From: Favolaschia claudopus
Taxonomy: Eukaryota > Basidiomycota > Agaricomycetes > Agaricales > Mycenaceae
Length of the DNA: 64,000 nucleotides
Direction of reading: 5' to 3'
Assembly: GCA_037176885.1 (NCBI GenBank)
Contig: JAWWNJ010000031.1
Location: 1,426,001-1,490,000 of the forward strand
The stretch's first letter is position 1. Every line of letters begins with the position of its first letter. Below, in pieces: positions 11,198 through 23,375 of this stretch. The notes beneath the pieces were generated by a model that did no database searches, was not told the DNA's origin, and was given only the letters and a program-made list of their open reading frames with translations. The translations under genes and the position numbers were made by a program.

Positions 11198-14100
11198 TCA
11201 ATTTAGAACTTCCATGATAACACCTTCGAGAGCGGTTAGGACTGGAACAATCCGAAGAAGAAAGGACTTTACCAGCTGCAATTGTCTCGCCTTCTCTTCT
11301 TATCAGTATCCTTCCCATCGCCTTGTTGGCTGCATAGGGCTCTATAGGGATGGAATTCCCCGACGAACCAGAGGGCCGGATCGTTACTTGCACTTCAGCG
11401 AAGGATCCTTTCGTTAGAACTCTGAAGTGAATGTAAATGACGATTCCTCGCAACAAGGAACTGACTGACCGGGGATTGCTCTTAACGACTTTGCTAGAAG
11501 CTCGGTCTAGGGTCGCAATGAGCTTCGAGATAGTGGCAGGTACATCCCGAGAGTGGTGAAATAATTCAACCTATCCAAAACTCAGCCAAGCATGGAGGTA
11601 TATTTTGATTGACGGGCTACCGTTGCGCCCGTTATAATGGGGACCTGCGTTTCGAATATCAAGATTCTCGCCGTGAGCGTAGACGCCATAGACACAGGAT
11701 CAGAGGAGGGACATAAAACGCTCCCGATTGTAAGATGGATAGGATCTACGTTTACCAAGGCCATGGATAAATTAGATCCAGCTGCTGCCCACGGCACATT
11801 CTCTTCTTCAACCTCAATTGCTATATTTCGATTAAAAACTTCATTCGGTGTCAAGTCGGTCAACTCACACTTCACGACCGCCGTCTCATCTCCAGGACAG
11901 ATACGAAGCCGCTCCCCGACTTGGACGACTCCGCTGAGCAGCCGTCCTGAAACAGATATGCCGGACCCTTGACCCTTGTAGATATTCGATATCGGTATTC
12001 TCGCAGGAGAGGCTATGTCACGTTGCGGAGGCTCCAATTTGTCTAACAACGAGACGTCAGACAGCCCTAGAGCTGATCAAAGAGAGTGTTGACCTACCGA
12101 GTAGCTCAACTAATGTAGCGCCAGTGTACCATTGTGCCAGTTGCTTCGCCTCATCACCTTCACGCGTGACCAAATTGACACCTTGCATTGCGCCAATAGG
12201 CACGAAGCTCGTTTTCGATGGGTGGAATCCGGACTGCACCAGGAAAGGACGAAGCATAGTGCAGATTTCCTCGTAGCGATCCTTTGACCATTGTACCTGT
12301 TGCACGCTCAACAGAATCAACCTTTCGCAAGATGATCACAACCTACCTGGTCCAACTTATTAACCGCAATGATCACTTGCGCGACACCGAGACTTCGTGC
12401 AAGAACAAGGTGTTCCCTCGTTTGTCCGCCACGTTCGAAACCCGCCTCAAATTCACCATTAGACGCATCGACAACGAGTAACGAGCAGTCAGCCCGCGAT
12501 GCACCAGATATCATGTTGGGAATAAACTCCCTGTGACCAGGAGCATCTAAGACGGTGATCTGTCGTTTGGAAGTTGAGAATGACTCTAATGCAACATCCA
12601 TCGTAATTCCTCTGAGATCGAACACTCAATACACAGTTATGCCAGTGGATGGATAAACTGGCTCACCGTTCCCTTTCTTCAGTGGTGCCGTCGAGGCTCC
12701 ATGCCCAACTAAAGCTGCTCTTCCCCACCTTGTTACTATTTCTCTCGTTCGCCATTCGTGTTCGTTCGTCCATCCGCCCCAGTTCGTATAAAAGTCTGCC
12801 CATTAACGTCGACTTCCCCGCGTCGACATGACCTGAAAAATATAAGCGGCCGAAAACAAATACATCAGAGGAAGGAGATCTACCTATTACCACCAAACTC
12901 AATCTTTGTTTCCCCTGTGCCTCTTGTTCTATAGACTTCTTTACCTCTTCCAACAATTTGTCGCGCGCAAAAGTCATTTGCGGTGCATCTTCTACTTTCG
13001 GTACTTCCTTCTCTAATAGATTGAGCCCAGCCAAATCAAGTTGTCGCTGATCGACATTAGCAGGCGCAGCGTTCTTTGCAGCCGCAGGAGCTTTCTTCTT
13101 TTGTCCTGGGGAGTCCGCGTTACGCATCGGTGAAGCCGCACGCGAGGACGAGGCAGATTTAGACTGAGCCAGTTGTTTTTGTGCGAGCAGCTTTTGTGCT
13201 TTTTCGCGTTCTCGAACCACTGAACAATGAAATAATTAATAAAATATCAGTAATCACAAAATGTCCCAGGGATCATATTTTGGAAACGAAAGGCTTGGTA
13301 ACCGATGCAAGAGGTGCCTTTCTCGCCTGTGCCAACGACGTGTCGCGCCTAGCGTTCAAAACGATGTCATCCGGACTAGGACCATCGAACGCGAATCCCC
13401 CGGAGCCGTATAGATCAAGACCATGAACAGGATTTTTGGTTTTGTCCCGACGTCCCGACCCCTCCATTTGCTTGCCTGTCGGCTTCCGTTGCTTAGCAGA
13501 CCGCTCATTGACACCGTCATGCACAAGCAAAGAAGCAAAGGCAGACGGTGCAGCCAGAGTGCCGGATGACTTCGGCAAAAATATGCGCGGAACGGAAGGG
13601 GGTGGTGGTTCGGGTACCACTGGCTGAGGCTGGTTCTTTTCCTGCGCTTTCTTAACTTTCATCGCTAACTTTGACTTCTTCCCATCGCCCGAGCTAACGC
13701 CAGAGACGGGAGTGGATAGTGGTACCACGAACGGCTGTTTATCGGTCGCACCTCGAGCAGGATTGGTAAGAGTATAGAGAGATTGATACGACGTTGTTAT
13801 CGCAGTGGTGACAGTTGGGCCGTTGGCAATCGGAGTGAGGTATTCGGTATGTTCCTCCGGTAATCGAGGCGCAGAAGTGGCCAAAGCAGGTGTCTTTGCC
13901 ACTGGCGGTGGCTTGGAGGCACGGGCAGCCTTGTTCGCCTGTGCAAGGAGCGCGAGTTTGGAAGGCTGACGGGCCCCAGGCGGCGTACTCGTCGAGGGTG
14001 TTGGCATTTGGGGCATTTTCGACGGTGTGGGAGCTGAAGGCCGATTGGGTGTGGGCGTTGGGGTACGAGAATCTGCCAAGTCTGGTTGTGGACTCGGATC

Positions 14101-15633
14101 TCGATCCCCAGCCTCCATTTCAAGCGCGGTTTGGATTGCCCTCCGCACATGAGACGAAATAGATGACGGGGCGGCGGGCTCCGATATCAGAGAAGCAGAA
14201 CTTGGAGGCCGAATGGACTGCGAAGTAGGCCGCAGGTCGGGATATGTTTTGACCGAGCCCAAGGCATTAGAGGCTGTCGATCGGGTGCTTTCCGTTCGAC
14301 TACTCGTGGACGCCCTACTTGACGCAAGCATAGCAAGTTTTGATTTCTTGCTTGGTTGTGAGGGTGTCGTTTGCGGTGCTATCTGACGGCTCGATTTGGA
14401 ATTTAAGTCAGGGATATCAGGTATAGTGTCAAGGGGAGGCACTGGCTCGCTTGGAGCTCTGGGAGGCGGTTCGGTATCATAACTATCGGTTTCGGACGGA
14501 GGCATGGATGGTGCAGGCTCGTAGAACGATAGTCGATGCAAGGCAGACACAGAAGGCGACACTGGGATTAGATCGGGGTCCATGGAATTGACTATGCTGT
14601 CGGTTGGCACTGGCTCTAAACTAAGGTCAATAGGGCCATGATTGGCACGAAAGTCAGCTCACCAACAGTCATCCCATAAGACGTGGTAGCAGACGGAGGT
14701 CGAGGTATAGTGAGCGACAGGTGTTGCGGCCGAGTGGGCCAAATTTCGGTACGTTCTGTCCTTTCAGTGATCGTACTCAAATTTCTTTTCACTGGCGCTC
14801 CACCGCCGGCTGACTCGGACAGAAGGTCTGCAGGGTCAAGCTGCTGTTGAGCAAGTACGATCAATGGCACATGAGATCGCTCTTCTGGCTCGATTGGCTC
14901 TTCCTCTTCCTCTTCCTGGATGACACGGCGGGGGCTCAAGACAGGCGGAGAATATTCCCCGTAGCCAAGTTCCCGTGGGCCTTGAGGTTGGGGTATTGGA
15001 GGAAGGTCCTTCATAGTATGCGAAGGGCCTGCAAATCGGGTATGAGACTTTGCTTTATGAACAACCGGGGCTGGAGATCGGGCGGAGAAGACGTGCACCT
15101 TCTCATTCACAGATAGTAACTCTACGTAGTCGCGACACAGGGTCGAATAGCAAAGGCGATAGGCAACGACCAAGCAGGGACGAAAAAGACGAAATCTGCG
15201 AATGAAGCTCACCTCGACGTTCCTGCGCAAGGCGGTTTCTGTCCTGCTCCTCTATTCCGCGGCTTCAGATACAGCGAGATTGCGCACACGCAGAACACAC
15301 CTATGGCCCATTGTATAGTTTCTTCTATGTCAAATTCACAATCCCAGAGAACATCCTTGATGGCATTATCGGAGAGACCAGATTGCTCAATACCGCCAAT
15401 GACCTCCCGCACTTGCTCCAGCCCGTCGTTCAGCAGGACTAAGAGTATGTTAGAAAGTTGCATACTCAGACGAGAATTAGTACCTTGATGTTCGTCAGAA
15501 ATGTAATCGTCTCCTCCATCGGACAGAGCATCGTCGTCCATCTGCTCTGCAACACGGTAAATAGGGATAGAGATCCCAGATAGAGCATACCCTTGACGTT
15601 CATGTTCTTGAGGGCTCTGTGTCTGGCCACCAT
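11198..15633 (-). CDS. HBS1: HBS1-like ribosome-rescue GTPase
   Basis: eRF3/EF1A-family GTPase that works with Dom34/Pelota to split stalled ribosomes. The start is [20 protein letters not shown] (ATG 15631-15633), matching the HBS1 N-terminus, followed by the helical domain [19 protein letters not shown] and the stretch [15 protein letters not shown] roughly 550-residue Ser/Pro/Thr-rich linker follows, mostly in one exon (13273-14610). G1 is [20 protein letters not shown]3 [20 protein letters not shown] and G4 NKLDQV; the beta-barrel has [17 protein letters not shown] and the C-terminus [16 protein letters not shown] final intron gives an end at EGVIMEVLN with TGA at 11198-11200. The linker is longer than in yeast. 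The 3' end converges on the CBM48 gene with 130 bp between. Confidence 0.9.
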
Positions 15634-15761
15634 TGCGTCGAAAGGTCAATTAGACTGGTATAGACTGTAAGAGTAAGAGGTTAAGCGGGAAAGTTCTTTT
15701 GCCGTAATCGTCGCGGTAACATCAGCAAACTCCAGTTTCCTCAGTTTTCCCCACTTCGACG
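15634..15761. promoter_or_regulatory. 128-bp divergent promoter, HBS1 / RIM1
   Basis: The start codons of HBS1 (minus) and the mitochondrial ssDNA-binding protein (plus) lie 128 bp apart. No separate core elements can be told apart by eye. Confidence 0.5.
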
Positions 15762-16432
15762 ATGTTATCCAGTATCCGGGCTGCCTCTGCTGCACGCGCT
15801 GCTTCACGAGTTTGTTCAATATCTCGCTTCTCTTCCCTATTCTCATTGCCCTTGGCTTTTTCTATTCAGGCATTCTCCACCTCGACGCGTAGACATGATC
15901 TTGCCAAAATCACCCTCATTGGAAACCTTGGCAGGGAGCCTGAGTTGAAGACTACCAGAAATGACAAGGAATATGTTTCGTGCGTGCTGGTGGCAACACA
16001 ATGTTACTTTTGCTCACCGGGATTTCAGATACTCGGTCGCAACTACAAATTTTATCGCCAAGGGCGAGGACGGCGGTGAATCGCTCTCTATCTTCAATCA
16101 TACCTTCTTTCTGAGCAAATGTGTAGAGCCTCACACCTCTACCACATGGCACCGTATTCTATCTTTCCTGCCTGGTTCGAATAAGTATCTGCAAACTCTC
16201 AAGCCGGGTAGCAAAGTATACGTCGAAGCTGCGTATGAAATACGCGAGCCGGACGCCAGCGCGGACCCCTCTACTCCCCAAGGCCAACGTCAAATCTTCC
16301 TCAGACATGGTGTGTTGCTTTTGGTTATTCGTCATTTTATTTATAGTTTGTTGACCGCGTATTGCAGAGAGCATCCGGGTTATTTCGCAGCCAAAAGGAA
16401 GGTCAGGAGACGCAGAAGAGGAACATTCATAG
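15762..16432 (+). CDS. RIM1: Mitochondrial single-stranded DNA-binding protein
   Basis: OB-fold SSB that coats single-stranded mitochondrial DNA during replication. An N-terminal presequence rich in Arg, Ser and Ala (MLSSIRAASAARAASRVC...) precedes FSTSTRRHDLAKITLIGNLG and EPELKTT. After removal of introns the core continues KEYVSYSVATTNFIAKGE, TSTTWHRILSFLPGSNKYL, LKPGSKVYVEAAYEIREPD and the end RHESIRVISQPKG...EEEHS, stop TAG at 16430-16432. The SVAT, TTWHRI and GSKVYVE blocks are those of bacterial-type SSB. Three introns all restore frame. Confidence 0.9.
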
Positions 16433-16605
16433 GATTCATGCCTGTAGACAGTTTCTAACTACCTATCACTTGTCGTACTTATTATCTCCCTTATTTACCC
16501 TAACTCTCGCGAAAGCATAAGCAAGGACACTTATCAGCTCATTCATTCTTGGGACTCTTTAGACTCAGTGGACGGCTGCTCGTCAGAGGGGGATGTCTGC
16601 CTTAG

Positions 16606-17581
16606 TCAAGTCAGCGCAAGAAGCTCAAAGTGGTTGCGATGGACGGGAATGACCTGCTTGTCCCGAGCCGCCGAAGGTCCAGCCGTTGGTGGGCTCGGCG
16701 CACTTGCGTCAGTCGGACTAGAGCCAGAACTTGCAAGCCTGGCGAGGTAGTCTCTGACCGTAGTGGACACCAGCTATATAGGTCGGTTAATCCGAGTGCC
16801 AGATGTAAGCAAGGGAGATGGATGCATACACGATGGTCGTCCTGGGAAGAACCGGAAAAGCAGGCGACCACGGCAATGGGGCAGCAAGGTGCATTCTGCC
16901 GCTCTCAGTCAACGGTGCGTTGGTCTACGAAACTTGTTACCTGAAGCCAAATTGGGAATGCTTTGAATTTCGATTGAGGTCAGCATTGTGCGACGCATAT
17001 AAAGTATTACCCACCTCCACCGTTGACGCGAAATTCACCTTGCAAACCCATCTGCTTGGGTGTTTTCCCCATGGCAGCCATTCCCTTTTCGACATAATAA
17101 CTCGAGTGTCCTGTCCGCTTGACCACATTGATCATGCCCTGCTAATGTTAGTCTAGCGTAAGGGAAAAAGTAAATTCGAAAACCTCAAGGGCGCTCCAGC
17201 TGTCCAGACTGATGTCTCCGATGCCAGATATGTGACCAAGATCGCCAACGGAACAACAAAATAAAGGATGTCCTTTGAACATGAATTGAGCGGAAAAGTA
17301 ACTCGTGACGAGATCAGACTGAGGAAACCTGCAATCGTTTGAATGGCTATAACAAGACCCTTGCCTTTGGCATGTCGAGAGGAGCCTCTAAATCGTTTGC
17401 GTATCGAAAGACCCAATGTCACCGCGTCAGAGGCCGCAAAAGAAGGGAATCGATAGCTGTTTTCTTCGACCAGAGTCTGGCTGGGTTTTGTGAACAATCC
17501 GCCTGCGCATTTGGGCGTCAATCTTATATACCTTGCTATCTCTGCAGCGGTAGGAAACGTTGAATGTGCGTTGTTGAACAT
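16606..17581 (-). CDS. UPF0303 / HbpS-like (DUF336-type) protein
   Basis: Member of the UPF0303 group, relatives of the bacterial haem-degrading HbpS-like fold and of yeast Ybr137w. The spliced frame begins MFNNAHSTFPTAAEIASQTL (ATG at 17579-17581), then EENSYRFPSF...DAVTLGLSIRKRF, GKGLVIAIQTIAGHPLF, SLDSWSALEGMINVVKRTGH, SSYYVEKGMAAMGKTPKQMG, NGGAFPIWLQNAPCCPIAVV and the end RLVSTTVRDYLARL..., TGA at 16606-16608. Six introns all join in frame. The family's biochemical role in fungi is poorly defined; Ybr137w has been linked to the Get/Sgt2 tail-anchored protein pathway. I make no catalytic claim. Confidence 0.8.
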
Positions 17582-17825
17582 GTTTGGGTCGGTGGTGGAG
17601 GAGACTCAGGGAGATTTACGAGTGGTGGGGTGAGGAAGCAATGCATTTAAGGAGCGCAATGAACAGGACACGCCCCACAATCTGCCACAAGGCATTCGAA
17701 CCCAAGTAATACATGGTGGTGGTCGCTGGCAAGCATGAGTTCGATGCCTCCGGTAGCATTAGCCGGAATGATCGCCGACTCCCGACTTTACTTTCCTTCG
17801 ACTTGAACACTCAGGTAGCTCGGCC
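17582..17825. promoter_or_regulatory. Divergent intergenic region, UPF0303 gene / PEX12
   Basis: A 244-bp spacer lies between two oppositely oriented start codons. A short open frame here (17616-17810 minus) has no family resemblance and is not called. Confidence 0.45.
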
Positions 17826-19167
17826 ATGGAATTCTTTCACGACGTAGGGTCCGACCCGTTGAAACCATCTTTATTTGAGTTGGTTGCTCAAGAGCAGCTT
17901 CGCGATCTGTTGCAACCTGCATTGAAATACGTTCTGGCGGTAAGACTGGCGGGTTCTCAAATGAAAGTCGGATTCACCGTCCGCGCCATCTAGGTATTTG
18001 CCCAGCAATATCCGCGCTATCTTCTCCGGATTGTCAACAGACACGAGGAACTTTATGCTCTTGTCATGCTCTTTGTGGAAAGACACTACCTCACAAAACA
18101 TAGAAAGTATTACTCTCGGGGTGCAGTCGATTGCCTAATACCACATCATAGATGCCTCATTCTCAGAAAACTTCTACGGTTTAAAGAGAAGACGGCGGCC
18201 TTTCATAGATGCTGAGCGCGCACAATCAGCTGTCGGCGGGATTCCTTCTGGAGAGAAACTACGCGCTCAGGAAATAACTCGTTCCCTACTCCTTTTTGGT
18301 ACTTCAGTCAACCCTTGAATCTGACTCTAGCTCAGCTGCATGGCGTAGGTCGGTATGCCTTACTTACGCGCCAAAGCGCAGGACTACTACGAGGAGCTAG
18401 GCGGTGGTCTCAGTTCAGAGGCAGATGATTTCGTTGACCAATCACGCGTGCAGAGAGATCCAGTGAGTTTGGTTTTCAATTCTCGTGCACCTTGCGATAA
18501 TAACCTTCGAGGGACTATGGAGACGGCTATTTAAAACCGTATACCCTTGGCTCAACACCAGCTTCGAACTGTGGTTACTCGTTTACAACATTGCATATCT
18601 CTTTGGTCGAACTCCGTTCTACCGGCCTTGGCTATCATGGATAGGCACAGATTTACGACGCCTTGGTGTTGAAGACTTTGTGATTCATTCCTCATCTTCC
18701 TGCGAGCTCCCCACTGACACTGTGGTCAGCGTGCGTCCGCAGCCGTCAAAACCCCTTCAACAAAATCTAACACCCCTCTCGCCTGGATTCGGCGTCTTAT
18801 CTTCGCATCTCCACAAGCGCTTTTTGAATCCTTGAAACTTCTACTTCCAACCGCAATATTCTTCGTGAAATTCTTGGAGTGGTGGTATTCTCCCGGATCC
18901 CCAGCGCGCTCCTTCTCAACATCACCGCTCGGACCAGCAGTCCCCCCACCCCGCATGCTTCCCCCACATCCACAGGGCATCCCCTTCAACCCCCAAAGTT
19001 ATGGGAAATGCCCGATTTGCTTGGATCCCATTAAAAACGCAACAGCCTTGCCGTCTGGGTATGTCTTTTGCTACCGTTGCGTTTACGATCATGTTACAAA
19101 ATCGGGGAAATGTCCTGTAACGCTCTTGCCTACCCGTATATGGCAAGCCAGAAAAGTAATGGTGTAG
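17826..19167 (+). CDS. PEX12: Peroxisome assembly protein 12 (RING peroxin)
   Basis: Peroxisomal membrane ubiquitin ligase subunit that acts with PEX2 and PEX10 in recycling the import receptor PEX5. It starts [20 protein letters not shown], then [50 protein letters not shown] and [14 protein letters not shown]. Membrane-associated segments follow ([40 protein letters not shown]). The C-terminal RING is CPICLDPI...[12 protein letters not shown]...GKCPVT, the reduced zinc-ligand pattern typical of PEX12. The stop is TAG at 19165-19167. One intron (18121-18151) must be only 31 nt to keep frame. Head to head with the UPF0303 gene. Confidence 0.9.
18121..18151 (+). other. 31-nt intron in PEX12
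   Basis: The donor GTGCAG and acceptor CATAG join CGG-G to AT-GCC, giving [14 protein letters not shown] in frame. Other GT donors nearby leave the wrong phase. This is shorter than every other intron traced in the window except uncertain cases. Confidence 0.7.
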
Positions 19168-19350
19168 ATAGATATACGCGACGATTTTAAACTTGAATGT
19201 GTGTGTGGCAATCGATGCCGCCGAATCGGACCGATGACCCGGCCACTCTTCTGAGTCTTCCTCTCATCTCATGGGCCTGCTAGACGACTGGCCTCATACC
19301 TCTAGAACCCAATATCTCTTCCCTAGTACAGAGACTACCGACAAACCACT

Positions 19351-22300
19351 ATGAAGGTAGATCCAACGCGAGTGTCTGTGCGATGATTAGTTGAAGACAT
19401 TGCCCACCTCAGTTCGGAAAGCATATTCAAGCGCAGCAAGTGCCGGGATGGTCCGCATACTATCTGGACTACAAGTTCTTGAAGAAAATCATCTCTTCTC
19501 TCACCGCTCGCCGACCCGCGTCCGAGGCTGCCGCATTGGCCCTTGGTTTACGACCCGCAGACATCCTAGTCTCCTCCTCTCCGTCCGATTCCACTGCACC
19601 ACTCGAGCAAACACCGATCAATCTCGATGGACCCGCCCTTCCGCCTCTTTTTTCCGAATTTGTCCAGGACGAGCGTGGACCCGATTTCCAAGCTCACAAA
19701 GCAGCGTTCTTTTTCAAGCTCGAACGCGAGCTGGAGAAGGTATTTACCGTGCCTTTCTTTGCAGCCCAAGGTGGAATTCATTGCTTTGCGTTTAGATAAA
19801 CGAGTTCTATCTGCAGAAAGAAGCGGAACTCAAACTACGTCTGGAAACTCTTCTTTCTAAACGCCGAGCCGCCACGATGAGAGGGTTTCCTGATACAGAA
19901 GACGGAACGACTCAGAATAACGTTGAGTGGACGGCAGTACTGGAAGGCTTCAGACATCTCGAGAGAGACCTTGGGAAATTGCAGGTATAAAATTTGCGAT
20001 CATCCCCCGCAGCTTATGCAGATTCGCTTTTCAGCAATTTGTTGAGATCAATGCAATGGGTTTCCGCAAGATTCTGAAGAAATTTGATAAACGTTCCACG
20101 TCAACGACGAAGGAACTGTATCTCGCCCGACAGGTTGATGTGCAGCCAGTATTCAATCGGCAGCTCATCTCGGAGCTCTCTGATACTGTGGCTGCCTGTC
20201 TCATCGATCTCACCGACCTCTCTGCCGGCCTAAAATTCGAGGGGTCCGCCGCCACCGACATCTTCGCTCAACAGATAATGAACGAACGTCCTTTGCAGAT
20301 GGGACCCTTCCATGATCTGGAAAACAACCTTCGCAAGGCAGTCGCCAGTTCCGACGTCTCTTCTATCGCAGAATGTGTACAGTACTCGGACGTTCTCTAC
20401 CAACAAGGGCCTGGTGGAAAGACCAATGTCACTCGAATACTATGGAATGCGATCATTGAGGCTCCCCCTGACCTGGCCAACTTGATAATGGCCTCTCTTG
20501 CCACACCTTTTGACTTCCAATTCATTGATGATATCAACGGTCGCACTTGCCTGCACGAAACCGCTATCGCAGGCGCCCTACGACTCGCCCAAATATGTAT
20601 CGAAAAAAATGTTGATGTCGGAAAAATCGATGCATATGGTCGCACAGCGCTCCATTATGCCGCAATGAATGGTCACCCCGACATATGTCGCCTCTTGTTG
20701 CAGACGGAAATATCACCCAGCATCCAAGACATGGACAATTACAGTGCTCTTGTGTACGCGACGCTGAGAGGAAGCGAAGGCTGTGTGAGGGTTTTGCTGG
20801 ACGAAGGCAAGGTTGAAATGCAAACCAATCCAACTGCTGGGGACCTCATACCGTTGTCGCTGGCCAGCCAATCTGGGCACGTCGACGTAGTGACATTATT
20901 GCTCCAGCGTGGGGCCCGTTGTCTGCCCAATAGCAATGGTGAGTATCCCATGCATTTGGCTGCAAGAGAAGGGCATGCTGAGGTGTGCCGCATTCTCTTA
21001 CACCACGATGGGTGGGACACTCCCGACAAGTATCATGAATGGACACCACTGTTTCACGCAGCACGGTATGGGCGCGGGGATTGCGTTCGTATATTGTTGG
21101 ACGCTGGTGCCAGAGTTAGAGCCATGGACGAGCTTGGTCATCTGGCAGTTTACTACGCCATTTGGTATGGGCATAACCATTGCCTCAGTCCTCTTCTGGC
21201 AGCGACCCCCGCAATACAGGCCGCTGTGGATCCTGCGAGAATTCCCAAAGATTCTCCTGTCTCCGATTTGGCTATGACAGAGTCGGAGATTGACCTGATT
21301 CCTTCTTTATCACTGCCTCCACCTATTATGCCTCATAGAGTCTATGGCCATAACTATCTGGACAAGAATCATCTCGTTCAAGTGACGATTGGCCATACAT
21401 CAAGTGCGGGGTCAGACCAGTCCGGCGTTCGACTACATCATAGGCTCATCAGCCCTGCTTTCCGCAACGATGTTGTAATGGCTTCAACTCCTCTGAAACT
21501 GGTTATAACAACAAGTCAAGAGGTTAATTCCGGTCCATACAGCATCCCTCTCCCGCAAAAAGACGCTAAAGGCACCTACACTTTCCAAATTTCGTCCCTG
21601 GAGAATCTCTCTTTGGTGTTTTCGATATACCCCAATTTTGGCACCAAGACTATCGGCCGCGCGGTTGCTTTACCATCGTTGTTCAAAGAATTTGAGAGGA
21701 ATCGCTCATTTGCACTTCCTATATTGGATACGCGTCTGCACGTCATCGGCGAGGTGCGTCTCTCAGTCCGTCATTCTATGCAGTTTTGGGACCGCTCTTC
21801 AGGTCGATTTCGAGGTGAATATCGTGACACCTTTCGATGGCGTTACTTTGGAGGTTGGAGGCGATGTCGAAACCTACTGGAAATCTCTTGCAATGCCGCT
21901 TGCGCCGGTACCCCATCGTGGCCCTTCCCGTTGGCCTCATCGGTCCAACTTGATAGGAGCTTCGTCTACTCATACCTCGCCCTCTTCATATTCTATTACA
22001 AGCGGTCTTGGCCAGGCTTCAACCATATCCTCACTCCGCGGCAATTTTCTGTACTTGGTTATCCAAGTCACGCGCGACTTGCATCCCGTCGTTTGTGCAG
22101 ACTGGGTTCTGCCGCAACCGAATTTTGACTTGAACGTGTCCGATGTTAGTCTTGAGCAATTTGAAAAACTGGCTCTGGCGGCGGGCAGGAATGTGATTCC
22201 GTCGACAGACGGATGGTCGGTAGTGGCGTCGACATTAGTGTCTCTTGCACACCTTCTCAAGGTAGACCATGATTTCGATTTTTTTGGCCACTACTTATCC

Positions 22301-22973
22301 GCTGCAGAGCCTTCCTATTTCTCTTGGTGTCAGTCTTGAGTTGGCTGATCCACATCGCGCAGCCCAAGCACAATCACTGGGATATCGCTTGCAGCTCAAC
22401 AGTTTCGTGGATTCCGTTTTGCGAACAATATATTCCGCCTCCGGGTCCGTTCACGGAGGCCGTCGGAGGATCGTCTTCACTTCTTTCTCCCCTGACATCT
22501 GCACAGCTCTTAACTGGAAGCAGCCAAACTGTATGATTTGGCACTTGATCTACTCCATAGACTGACTTCGGACTAGATCCTGTGTTCTTTGCTTCACAGT
22601 GCGGGAGGAAACTGGTTCGGACAGACGCATCTTCTCAAGCAAGTGTCGAGGACTGGAGGACTACCAGTGTCGGTGCTGCCGTAGAATTCGCCCGAGCAAA
22701 TAATCTGCTCGGAATTTTCGTTGATGCTGATCTCCTGGTAAGCCAGCCTGCTTGCGACGCTCAACTGAGAAATACTGAATTGCGCACCAGATGCAAGTTC
22801 CCTCTTTGATCGACGGCATACGGAATGCAGGACTGTTGATAGGTATACATGGGGCGTCAGAAATTTCGGAACCTTTGATTTCGGCTTCTGCTATAGAAGG
22901 AACTCCCGTTGATGCCTTCATTCGGGATGGGATGGTCTGCTATGCTGATCACTCCATGCGGGAATTAATCTGA
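19351..22973 (+). CDS. PHO81: PHO81-like SPX / ankyrin / GDPD protein
   Basis: Phosphate-signalling regulator of the PHO81 type; in yeast Pho81 inhibits the Pho80-Pho85 kinase. The first coding exon is just ATGAAG, followed by an intron, then FGKHIQAQQVPGWSAYYLDY and KFLKKI, the SPX start. The SPX domain continues FKLERELEK|...FVEINAMGFRKILKKFDKR. Ankyrin repeats follow (GRTCLHETAIAGALRLAQIC, GRTALHYAAMNGHPDICRLL, YPMHLAAREGHAEVCRILL, WTPLFHAARYGRGDCVRILL). The C-terminus is a GDPD-type domain (LYLVIQVTRDLHPVVCADWV, FTSFSPDICTALNWKQPNC, DHSMRELI), ending TGA 22971-22973. The GDPD part of PHO81 proteins is generally regarded as non-catalytic; which residues are lost here I cannot settle by eye. 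Confidence 0.88.
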
Positions 22974-23375
22974 CATGGTATGGTACCACACGATTGCGAT
23001 TAAGTTTGAATCGCTTATGCAGAGAAAAATGTACAGAGTATGCCCTTCTCCACCCGAAGTTTGTACATCAACGACGAGCTACAGTCGAGCTGGAGATTGC
23101 GAATGTCAACTGGGCTCTCAACGTACTCCCAATCGTCAACAGCAGTACACAGTGAGACGCTCGTCGACTGATCGCCATGCTGTTTCGAGGCATTCCCCAC
23201 CTCTGATTTCGATGGGAGAAATTGTGTCTCTTTATATTCCGAACATATATACTTTAAGTGGACTCCGTGTTGACTGAACTGAACAAGTGGCGAACTTGGC
23301 CTGACTCAGTCTCCTACTCAGCCTCACTTTCGAGTGTTGGGGAGTCACTGAGGGCGTAGATACACTGTGAATTCA
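22974..23375. other. Convergent intergenic region
   Basis: Lies between the 3' ends of the PHO81-like gene and the BolA gene. Short open frames here (22975-23277 plus, 23015-23200 minus) show no family motifs. Probably 3' untranslated sequence of both genes. Confidence 0.45.

Noticed and set aside
17616..17810. 64-codon minus-strand frame between the UPF0303 gene and PEX12
   Set aside because: No conserved features, and it occupies a short divergent promoter.
22975..23277. 100-codon plus-strand frame after the PHO81-like gene
   Set aside because: No recognisable domain; the PHO81-like frame already ends at the family-typical DHSMRELI just before it.
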